Positions 1 to 5,787 of a DNA stretch of 16,306 nucleotides are shown one piece after another. Each line of letters opens with the position of its first letter. The stretch's first letter is position 1. The DNA comes from an uncultured bacterium (GTDB lineage Bacteria > Patescibacteriota > Patescibacteriia > 2-12-FULL-60-25). The stretch lies in the NCBI GenBank assembly GCA_937968025.1, contig CALBSL010000137.1, positions 1-16,306 of the forward strand. Direction: 5' to 3'. The notes beneath the pieces were generated by a model. The model worked only from the letters and a program-made list of their open reading frames with translations. It did not search any database and was not told where the DNA came from. Position numbers and translations under genes: made by a program.

Positions 1-4
1 GGGG

Positions 5-460
5 ATGAGCATGATGGGGTCCGGCCCTGGCGGCCAGATTCCCGTCCCCGTCCTGCTCCACGGAGTCGTCGGCAACGTCGGCTGGGTCGACGTGGTGACG
101 CCGGCGAGAGCCATGGGCGGCACCGCGTCGATCATCGCGGTGACGCGGATCAGGCCGGCCTACGCCACAGCCTTCTACGTCAACGGGCAACTGATCTGCC
201 CGACGCAAGACGGGCGGATCTTCCCCCGGATCCTCACCGAGGCCGGGCAAACGATCTGCGTCCTGCCCCCAAGCCACGGCGCGGACTACTCGCCCACGGT
301 GCAATTCGAAATGCTCCGTGACGGACAATACCGCGTGGACATGGTCGCCTACTCGGTGAACTCGTACACGGTGCAAGGAACCCTCGTTGGTCGCCACACG
401 ACCACCCTCAACACGGTGTCGTACCCGACGACCACCGCCATGGACATGGAGTTCCGCTGA
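5..460 (+). CDS. Hypothetical protein, probably beta-rich, possibly 5'-truncated
   Basis: I do not recognise this 151-residue protein. It begins with a Gly/Pro/Met-rich stretch, then alternates short hydrophobic and Thr/Val/Tyr-rich segments, which suggests beta structure; the last third is rich in Thr, Ser and Val. It has two cysteines (in LICPT and TICVL) and no clear signal peptide or membrane helix. The ATG at 5 is only the first one visible: the frame is open to the window edge, so the real start may lie to the left and this may be the C-terminal domain of a longer protein. GC is strikingly high (about 44 of 60 bases in 61-120), above the rest of the window. The gene ends just before a strong terminator and converges on the pilin block. 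Coding is likely; function is unknown. Confidence 0.6.
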   Translation: MSMMGSGPGGQIPVPVLLHGVVGNVGWVDVVTPARAMGGTASIIAVTRIRPAYATAFYVNGQLICPTQDGRIFPRILTEAGQTICVLPPSHGADYSPTVQFEMLRDGQYRVDMVAYSVNSYTVQGTLVGRHTTTLNTVSYPTTTAMDMEFR

Positions 461-467
461 CCCAACC

Positions 468-500
468 GCCCCAAGCCAATCTCGGCTTGGGGCCTTTTCT
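468..500 (+). terminator. Rho-independent terminator of the first gene
   Basis: A 10-bp GC-rich stem (GCCCCAAGCC at 468-477 pairing with 484-493, loop AATCTC) is followed by CTTTTCTTTT. It starts 7 bases after the stop codon at 460. Confidence 0.85.
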
Positions 501-507
501 TTTCATC

Positions 508-536
508 AAAAAAACGAGCCCGAAGCTCGTTTTTTT
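508..536. terminator. Bidirectional terminator between converging genes
   Basis: A CGAGC/GCTCG stem (515-519 with 525-529, loop CCGAA) is flanked by seven A on the left and seven T on the right, so an A-U extended hairpin with a U tract forms in both directions. It ends the minus-strand pilin block 14 bases after the stop at 550 and backs up the plus-strand terminator at 468-500. Confidence 0.8.
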
Positions 537-549
537 CTGACGCTCATCA

Positions 550-987
550 TTAGCTTCCTTGGATATTCACCAAGTTACTGATGACGAAGTTAGAGATGGC
601 GAAAGACGCTAGAATGATGATCAACCCAATGATCGCATTCTGAATGTAGCTCTTCGCACTGTCCGCCTTCTTGCTGTCACCGCCAGACGTCATCCAGAGG
701 AAGCCCGCGTAGATCAGGTACACCAAGAGGAGTACGCCGAGGAAACTGAGAACGATGTTCACGATGTTTCCAATAATGTCAGGAAGGGTGCGAACCGTGG
801 TGCCGAAGCCCGCACGATTCTGAATGGCTCGGTTATAATCCGTTGCGGCTCCCGTGAGTGGGTTTCTAGGAGTTCCCTGCTGGACACCTTGTCCCGTATT
901 CTGCGCCGACGCTGTCAGCGGTGCTGAGAAGCCGACGAGCATCGAGACCGCGGTCATGGCAAATGCCAATGATCGAAGAAATTTCAT
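550..987 (-). CDS. Small T4SS_pilin-family (VirB2/TrbC-like) protein, distal gene of the block
   Basis: This 145-residue protein has a signal peptide (residues 1-28, cleavage after ASA, mature N-terminus Q29), a short Gly/Gln/Asn-rich linker, and the two-helix pilin-like domain: helix 1 about 77-100, the turn TSGGDSKK, helix 2 about 116-138. The organisation matches VirB2/TrbC-type pilin subunits, which assemble in the inner membrane into conjugative or secretion pili; that this one makes a filament is inference. Helices and turn are nearly identical to the upstream neighbour (1024-1518), so the two are recent duplicates. The start follows the previous stop by 36 bases and has no visible Shine-Dalgarno sequence. 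It is the last gene before the terminator at 508-536. Confidence 0.85.
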   Translation of the reverse strand: MKFLRSLAFAMTAVSMLVGFSAPLTASAQNTGQGVQQGTPRNPLTGAATDYNRAIQNRAGFGTTVRTLPDIIGNIVNIVLSFLGVLLLVYLIYAGFLWMTSGGDSKKADSAKSYIQNAIIGLIIILASFAISNFVISNLVNIQGS

Positions 988-1023
988 AAGGTCGAAATGA
1001 TATTGAATGGATCTTGCTTACAT

Positions 1024-1518
1024 CTATCGCGTTCCTCCCGTTGTGTCGCCCGTTCCGCCGGTGCCCGGCCCTCCCGTCCCCCCGCCGGTCTCCGTTGTAG
1101 GAGTAGCGGGAGCGGAAGAGGTTGAGCCAGCGGAGGAGTTAATGGCAGCCAATTGCTCGATCACGAAGTTTGAAATGGCAAAGGCGGAAAGCGTGAGTAC
1201 CAGCCCGATGACGGCATTTTGAATGATCGATCTTGCTGCGTCAGTTTTCTTTGAGTCTCCACCAGCGGTTGTCCAAAGAAACCCGGCGTAGAGAAGGTAA
1301 CAAAGCAGCAGAACTCCCAAAAAGGAGAGCGCAATGTTTACGACATTCCCAATGATCGTCACGATACAGGCCGTTCCCGTACAGCCCACCGTTTGAATTC
1401 CTCCCTGCGTGGCCGCCGCGTCCACCCCTGCTCGAATCGCATCAACCTGCGCAAAAGCCACCAGAGGAGCACTCAGGAAAGCGAGCGAAAGGAGCGCAAT
1501 ACGCGTAGGAGAGGACAT
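1024..1518 (-). CDS. Small T4SS_pilin-family protein with Thr/Gly-rich tail
   Basis: From the ATG at 1518 this is a 164-residue protein. I prefer this start because it begins directly with a signal peptide (1-23, cleavage after AFA) and follows the previous stop by 10 bases; the longer reading from 1551 would overlap that gene and place an odd segment before the signal peptide. The mature part has a short Ala/Gly stretch, two cysteines at 46 and 51, helix 1 (about 58-83), the turn TTAGGDSKK, helix 2 (about 100-122), and a low-complexity Ser/Thr/Gly/Pro tail (128-164) that the other small pilins lack. The tail looks like a surface-exposed linker. It is paralogous to the 550-987 protein. No Shine-Dalgarno sequence is visible, so translational coupling to the upstream gene is likely. 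Confidence 0.85.
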   Translation of the reverse strand: MSSPTRIALLSLAFLSAPLVAFAQVDAIRAGVDAAATQGGIQTVGCTGTACIVTIIGNVVNIALSFLGVLLLCYLLYAGFLWTTAGGDSKKTDAARSIIQNAVIGLVLTLSAFAISNFVIEQLAAINSSAGSTSSAPATPTTETGGGTGGPGTGGTGDTTGGTR

Positions 1519-1528
1519 GGAGAAAACG

Positions 1529-1951
1529 TTAGAAGCCCGTGTCGCGACCACTGGTGGCCGTAAGCAAGCTGTTGACTACGAAGCGAGTAATTGCCCAAGC
1601 GGACAAGATAATCGCGAGACCGATGATGCCGGAAACGATGAGGTTTTTGGCTTCGGTCGTCTTTTTTTCTTCACCACCGCTGATCATGTACTTAAATCCA
1701 CCAACAAGTACGATGATGACGGAAATAATCCCGAGGAAACTCAACGCTACGTTGATGATACGAGCGGCCGTTTGACGGACGTCTCCACCACCGAGCTTGA
1801 TTCCACTGTCTTCAATCGCTGTAATGCCGAGGTCGTCAGCGGTGAGCGTTCCAACGGACCCTTGAGCGAAGGCGAACGATGGGGCGAACATACTCAGCGC
1901 CATACCGACGGTGGCAATTCCAGCAAAGAACTTCTTCATTGCTGCTGTCAT
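1529..1951 (-). CDS. Small T4SS_pilin-family protein, best-translated candidate of the block
   Basis: This 140-residue protein has a signal peptide (1-29, cleavage after AFA), an acidic 30-residue segment, helix 1 (about 63-90), the turn SGGEEKKTTE, helix 2 (about 106-126) and a short tail. It is the VirB2/TrbC-like architecture with almost nothing added. The start at 1951 is fixed by an exceptional ribosome-binding site, AAAGGGGGTGA, ending 6 bases upstream and one mismatch from the ideal anti-16S complement; the alternative Met5 has no such site. It also has its own candidate promoter at 2032-2040. A private promoter and the only strong Shine-Dalgarno in the block suggest this is the most abundant subunit, which is inference. 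Confidence 0.87.
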   Translation of the reverse strand: MTAAMKKFFAGIATVGMALSMFAPSFAFAQGSVGTLTADDLGITAIEDSGIKLGGGDVRQTAARIINVALSFLGIISVIIVLVGGFKYMISGGEEKKTTEAKNLIVSGIIGLAIILSAWAITRFVVNSLLTATSGRDTGF

Positions 1952-1957
1952 GAGAGT

Positions 1958-1968
1958 TCACCCCCTTT
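1958..1968 (-). promoter_or_regulatory. Strong Shine-Dalgarno for the 1529-1951 pilin gene
   Basis: On the minus strand the sequence AAAGGGGGTGA sits 6 bases before the ATG at 1951. It matches AAAGGAGGTGA except for one base. Most other starts in the window have no comparable site, so this one decides the start. Confidence 0.8.
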
Positions 1969-2031
1969 CTGTGTGTGAAAAGATAGATGCATAGTTGGAC
2001 GCGATACAAGCACGCGCCAGTTGCGATAACG

Positions 2032-2040
2032 AGTATAGCA
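2032..2040 (-). promoter_or_regulatory. Extended -10 promoter internal to the pilin block
   Basis: The minus strand reads TGCTATACT, an extended -10 element (TGnTATACT). The -35 region is poor, as is usual for extended -10 promoters. Predicted transcription would start near 2025 and give a leader of about 75 bases to the ATG at 1951. It lies in the 115-base gap after the 2067-3071 gene, the largest gap within the block. Confidence 0.55.
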
Positions 2041-2066
2041 TGAACAAGACCCGTCGAGAACAATGG

Positions 2067-3071
2067 TCAAGAGGCAAGCGTGGTTGCTCGACTAAAGAGT
2101 TCGATAACGGCGGTCACCAACACATACGACGTTGCAACAACAATCATCCCAATCACCGCATTTCGCAACGTAGTCTGTGCGGCCTCGACGCCTTTTTGAT
2201 CTCCCCCGGAAGTCGTCCAGCGAAAACCTGCCCACAAGAGCATCAAGAGAAAGAGGGCGCCGGCAAGACCAATCAACGTTTTTACCACCGCCCCAATAAA
2301 CGCGGTGATTGAGAGCGAGCTGAACACTTCATTGATTGGCTCGATCCGGCCCGTGTCACGAATGCCGCCCACGCTTGTGGCGGGCGCCGTGCTCGCTGGC
2401 GCTGATTCCGGCCGCGTTGGAATACAGATAGGCCGGGTGTTCATCGAATTTGGATCGTTGCGAAATGCGCCTCCATTAAACGTTCCGGCACATGATTCGC
2501 CACCACACACCATCTGACACTCACGAACACACGCGGACTGATCTGTTGCCGCGACACATGAACCGCCGTCACGGGGCTGCGACTCCCCCAAGCACAAGTA
2601 GCGACACCGGAATCGATCGCCTGGTCGAGCTGGTTCTGGAGCCGGCTCTGCCGTGACGGTCACCGGACCGCGTACTTCATCCTGACCGGTGTATGGGATT
2701 GCGCAGCGGCCATCAAAGGTCTCCTGACGCATCGCCGGCGAAGAGACGCCCAGGAAGTCATCACACCAGCGCGCTGCATCAGTCGTTGTTCGACGCCCAT
2801 TTAACTCCAATACTTCAGGACCTGCGTTTCGACAATACGCACGAATTTGGTCGTCTGTGGCAATGGAATACAGTCTCGGACATTCCAAGCTCGAGCACTG
2901 ACTCGCTTGTGTACATGCGCCCCCAGCCGTGCGAATCACATCCGAACCCACGAGCGTTGGGATACAAAACCGCGCACAGGTGCCGGCCTCAGCCGATGAC
3001 CCGCCCGCCCATCCAGCGATCATCGCGACGCCTGCAACCAGCGCCACTCGCCACACAGAAAATCGTTTCAT
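2067..3071 (-). CDS. Secreted Cys-rich protein with C-terminal T4SS_pilin-like domain
   Basis: From the ATG at 3071 (334 residues) the protein begins with a signal peptide (cleavage near residue 29, AEA). Two Cys-rich regions follow: cysteines 32, 36, 53, 59, 64, 80, 103, 123, then 156, 160, 172, 181, 185, 189, 194, 216. A Pro/Glu-rich spacer (about 140-152) separates them and an Ala/Ser/Pro linker (220-235) precedes the two-helix pilin-like domain: helix 1 about 258-287, turn TTSGGDQK, helix 2 about 303-326. Even cysteine numbers suggest disulfides outside the membrane. A longer reading from 3137 overlaps the upstream gene and puts 22 residues before the signal peptide, so I reject it. The chosen start is 7 bases after the upstream stop. 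Role unknown; perhaps a filament tip or adhesin-like subunit. Confidence 0.82.
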   Translation of the reverse strand: MKRFSVWRVALVAGVAMIAGWAGGSSAEAGTCARFCIPTLVGSDVIRTAGGACTQASQCSSLECPRLYSIATDDQIRAYCRNAGPEVLELNGRRTTTDAARWCDDFLGVSSPAMRQETFDGRCAIPYTGQDEVRGPVTVTAEPAPEPARPGDRFRCRYLCLGESQPRDGGSCVAATDQSACVRECQMVCGGESCAGTFNGGAFRNDPNSMNTRPICIPTRPESAPASTAPATSVGGIRDTGRIEPINEVFSSLSITAFIGAVVKTLIGLAGALFLLMLLWAGFRWTTSGGDQKGVEAAQTTLRNAVIGMIVVATSYVLVTAVIELFSRATTLAS

Positions 3072-3078
3072 AGGTAGG

Positions 3079-3852
3079 TTATCGAGTTTGTGTCGTGGTT
3101 CGAGACGGAGGGCGTGCGTTTGTCGCAAGCTCTTCAAACAGCCCCAAGAAGACCGAGGTGAGTCCGTACGAAAAGAAGATCAGAATCAGTCCGAGTGCCG
3201 CATTCTTCATAATCGTTTGTGCTTGCTCCGAACGCTTGCTTTCTTCGGCGGTCATCCAGAGAATGCCTCCCCACACAAACCAGAACAGCGCTAAGGCTCC
3301 CAAGATCCCCATGAAGGCTCGAACGATACGGCCAAAGAGCTGAGGAATGCTCGTGACTCCACGACCAAGCGGGTTCAGAAGCTCGATAGCGCCAGGCGAA
3401 CCAGCGGTTCGTGTTGTTGGGGTTGCGGATGTCCCCTGTCCGCCTGCCCCACCTAAAGATGGGGTGGCACCCTGTCCGGTTGTTCCACCTCCCGAAGGAG
3501 CTATATCCACACACCGTGGACGTGTCGAGGCGGTCGAAACACTTGGAATATGACAGCCGAGCCTGCCGGAAGTAAGAGGAAGACCATTGGTGGGCCGTCC
3601 TTCGCTATCGATATTTGCTGTTCCATTCGTTCGACACCGATCACGACATGCAGCTTCACAGTCAGGATTCGCATCGCATTGCTCAACCACCTGCGCCTGT
3701 ATAGGCTCACCTCGTGGTTGTCCGTTTTCATCCACCGGAACACAATAGAATGAACACCTTCGGGTAGATGTTTCTTGCGCCTGAACCGTCATCGGACGAA
3801 AGACACCCAAAACCGAGAGCGCAAGAACGAGAAAGAAGAAGAGTCGATGCAT
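3079..3852 (-). CDS. Secreted Cys-rich protein with C-terminal pilin-like two-helix domain
   Basis: This 257-residue protein has a signal peptide (1-25, cleavage after VQA), one eight-cysteine module (33, 37, 59, 65, 69, 73, 100, 114) with spacing C-x3-C, C-x5-C-x3-C-x3-C and two late cysteines, a Gly/Thr/Ser-rich linker (118-152), and two membrane helices (about 178-200 and 217-238). The short motif GRPTNGLP inside the module recurs in the upstream neighbour, so the module is a duplicated unit. The turn between the helices reads TAEESKRSE and lacks the Gly-Gly of the small pilins. The gene starts 9 bases after the upstream stop and its own stop lies 7 bases before the next start, so the three genes are probably co-transcribed and coupled. 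Function unknown. Confidence 0.83.
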   Translation of the reverse strand: MHRLFFFLVLALSVLGVFRPMTVQAQETSTRRCSFYCVPVDENGQPRGEPIQAQVVEQCDANPDCEAACRDRCRTNGTANIDSEGRPTNGLPLTSGRLGCHIPSVSTASTRPRCVDIAPSGGGTTGQGATPSLGGAGGQGTSATPTTRTAGSPGAIELLNPLGRGVTSIPQLFGRIVRAFMGILGALALFWFVWGGILWMTAEESKRSEQAQTIMKNAALGLILIFFSYGLTSVFLGLFEELATNARPPSRTTTQTR

Positions 3853-3861
3853 ACAAGAGGG

Positions 3862-4935
3862 CTAGCGTGTCGGAGTAGGAGTTGCAGGAGTGGCCGGCGG
3901 AGGCGTCGTAGAGCGCGATCCTGACGCGGTTCCTGGGGTTTGTAAAAGCGATGGCGTCACCTCCAAGCTCGATGAAACAAAGCGTACCGCGACACCCGCC
4001 ACCATAATAATGATCATGGCGATGCTCGCACTCGTGAGCATGGCTTGGGCTTTTGAAATGGATTTCGCATCTTGCGCAAAGAAAATCAGCTGCGCACCAG
4101 CCCAGAGGACCGTTGCCAGAAAGACTAAGCCGGATAACGCCAGCAAAAAGTTGGCCGCCCGTACGCCGGTGTTAATGATGTCGGTGAGCGAACAGTTCCC
4201 GTTCTCTGTACACGATGGCAGAACAAAGCGAAGTCCACCGCTTCCGTCACCTGATCCCGTTGAGCTGCCAGTCGTTGTGCCGCCAGCGGCGCCTGGCGTG
4301 ATCACACATCTTGGTGGATTTGGTCGCAAAGAACACACGAGTCCCGTGGCATCCGCAGGAAGTCCGTTTGTTGGCCGCCCCTGCGGATCTGTTTGTCCTG
4401 GACCAGGTACCGGACAGCGAGTTGTACAGGCGCTCGCGCAATCCTGATCTGTAGAACAAGCGACTGGTACCGTGACCGCGCGCGGAGCATCAGATTCGGA
4501 GCCACAGGAAAACGCACACGTGCCACGTGCCGCCGGCGCTGCACCGCCACGCGGTGGCGTCGTTCCTCCTGTCACATTTCGTGGTTGCGTGGTTGGAGCA
4601 ACCTGACGATCGATCCGTTCCTGCTCTTCTGTAGTGATACCCCCATCGTTACTCACACCGCCAACACAGCTATAGACACGCCGACCATCCGCAGAGACGC
4701 CAGGAGTGAAGGCCCCATATGCCGCACAATACGTACGACAAGATGTATAGGTGCAATCAAGATCCGTAGAGCATCTTGATCCGCCCGGCGCCGAGGCTCC
4801 GCCCGGCCCTGAACACGCACAGCCACACACCCCGTCTGCGTACGCCGGTGCAGTCCCGACCACACCGATTCCGCCCACAATCGCTAGAACCAGCGGCAGA
4901 ACGCGGAGAGACTTTGCCAAAAAAGAACGCAGCAT
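3862..4935 (-). CDS. Secreted protein with two Cys-rich modules and a divergent pilin-like domain; first gene of the block
   Basis: This 357-residue protein has a signal peptide (1-33, cleavage after AYA), module 1 (cysteines 37, 39, 41, 55, 61, 66, 70, 90), a Thr/Pro/Gly-rich spacer, module 2 (140, 144, 160, 166, 170, 174, 201, 210), a Gly/Ser linker, a further Cys pair (242, 248), helix 1 (about 259-286), helix 2 (about 300-321) and a Thr/Pro-rich tail. Module 2 shares spacing and GRPTNGLP with the downstream protein. The inter-helix turn FFAQDAKSIS is the least pilin-like of the six. The start is supported by the signal peptide and by a promoter just upstream at 4953-4961, leaving a leader of only about 11 bases. 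Function unknown; secretion and membrane anchoring are clear from sequence. Confidence 0.82.
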   Translation of the reverse strand: MLRSFLAKSLRVLPLVLAIVGGIGVVGTAPAYADGVCGCACSGPGGASAPGGSRCSTDLDCTYTSCRTYCAAYGAFTPGVSADGRRVYSCVGGVSNDGGITTEEQERIDRQVAPTTQPRNVTGGTTPPRGGAAPAARGTCAFSCGSESDAPRAVTVPVACSTDQDCASACTTRCPVPGPGQTDPQGRPTNGLPADATGLVCSLRPNPPRCVITPGAAGGTTTGSSTGSGDGSGGLRFVLPSCTENGNCSLTDIINTGVRAANFLLALSGLVFLATVLWAGAQLIFFAQDAKSISKAQAMLTSASIAMIIIMVAGVAVRFVSSSLEVTPSLLQTPGTASGSRSTTPPPATPATPTPTR

Positions 4936-4952
4936 AAAGAGAGATTGGTTTC

Positions 4953-4961
4953 AGTATACCA
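4953..4961 (-). promoter_or_regulatory. Extended -10 promoter of the pilin block
   Basis: The minus strand reads TGGTATACT inside GTGGTATACT; the same ten bases occur at the promoter before the DksA-like gene (10058-10067). Transcription would start near 4946, giving an 11-base leader to the ATG at 4935 with no room for a Shine-Dalgarno sequence. No good -35 is seen. Confidence 0.6.
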
Positions 4962-5111
4962 CAATCAGAAAGAAACGGCCTATTCGACAAACGCGGCTCA
5001 TCGTGGTAGCATTTCCCCTGTCACGGTAGGTGTTTTTTCCATTTAATCTCTCGTTATTCTGCGGTTTTTTGCAGAGTATTCCCAGGCTATCCTGCTTGGT
5101 ACCCCATTTCT

Positions 5112-5786
5112 ATGTTTAAACGTCCGGATCAGCGTGTCGCGATCTTTATTGATACACAAAACATGTATCATTCGGCAAAACACTTGTTCAGCGCTCGTGT
5201 GAACTTCCCTGCCGTCGTTGCGGCCGCCGTCGGAGATCGTCGCGTCATTCGTGCCATCGCCTACGTTGCAAAATCAAAAACTGGCGAAGAACAAGCGTTC
5301 TTTGAAGCCCTCACCCAAAATGGCATCGAACTCAAGATGAAAGACGTACAAGAGTTCGCCAGCGGACAGAAAAAAGCGGACTGGGACGTGGGCATGGCGA
5401 TCGACGCTGTGCAGATCGCTTCAAAAGTTGATGTGGTGGTGCTCGTCACGGGAGATGGTGACTTCGTTCCTCTCGTGAAACACTTGCAAAGTCATGGCGT
5501 CGTGTGTGAAGTAGCGGCGTTTGATGCCTCGACCAATGCGACCCTCAAAGAAACTGCCGATGGATTCATTGATCTCGCAAGTGATCCAGATCTCTTCCTC
5601 ATTCGGCCTCGGCGACGCAGCATGGGTCATGAGCAACCAACCGATGACGAACCGCTTGATTTACCCACCCACGAAGAAGCCTCCCTCCTTGGCGGCCCCA
5701 TTGAACCCCCGAGCTCGTCCGGACCGTCTGGACATGGGAAAAAGCCCCGCTCCGGTGGACGTCGTGAAATCCGTGTAACCTATTAA
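5112..5786 (+). CDS. NYN-domain (LabA/DUF88-like) putative ribonuclease
   Basis: This 224-residue protein carries a NYN domain, the PIN-like fold of the LabA/DUF88 family, over residues 8-155. Diagnostic pieces are the first strand with IFIDTQNMY (Asp14, Asn17), WDVGMAIDA (Asp92, Asp98) and the strand end TGDGDF (Asp115, Asp117), which together form an acidic metal-binding pocket typical of these presumed endoribonucleases. The C-terminus (165-224) is Arg/Pro/Gly-rich and probably disordered. The start at 5112 places Met just before the first strand; no Shine-Dalgarno is visible. The stop is one base before the pnp start, so both genes are surely one operon, implying a shared job in RNA decay. 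A weak TATCCT lies about 20 bases upstream of the start. Catalysis is inferred from motifs only. Confidence 0.85.
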   Translation: MFKRPDQRVAIFIDTQNMYHSAKHLFSARVNFPAVVAAAVGDRRVIRAIAYVAKSKTGEEQAFFEALTQNGIELKMKDVQEFASGQKKADWDVGMAIDAVQIASKVDVVVLVTGDGDFVPLVKHLQSHGVVCEVAAFDASTNATLKETADGFIDLASDPDLFLIRPRRRSMGHEQPTDDEPLDLPTHEEASLLGGPIEPPSSSGPSGHGKKPRSGGRREIRVTY

Positions 5787-5787
5787 T

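Noticed and set aside
1409..1978. A 189-residue plus-strand frame
   Set aside because: It is antisense to two pilin genes with clear signal peptides and helices, and shows low-complexity composition without a start signal.
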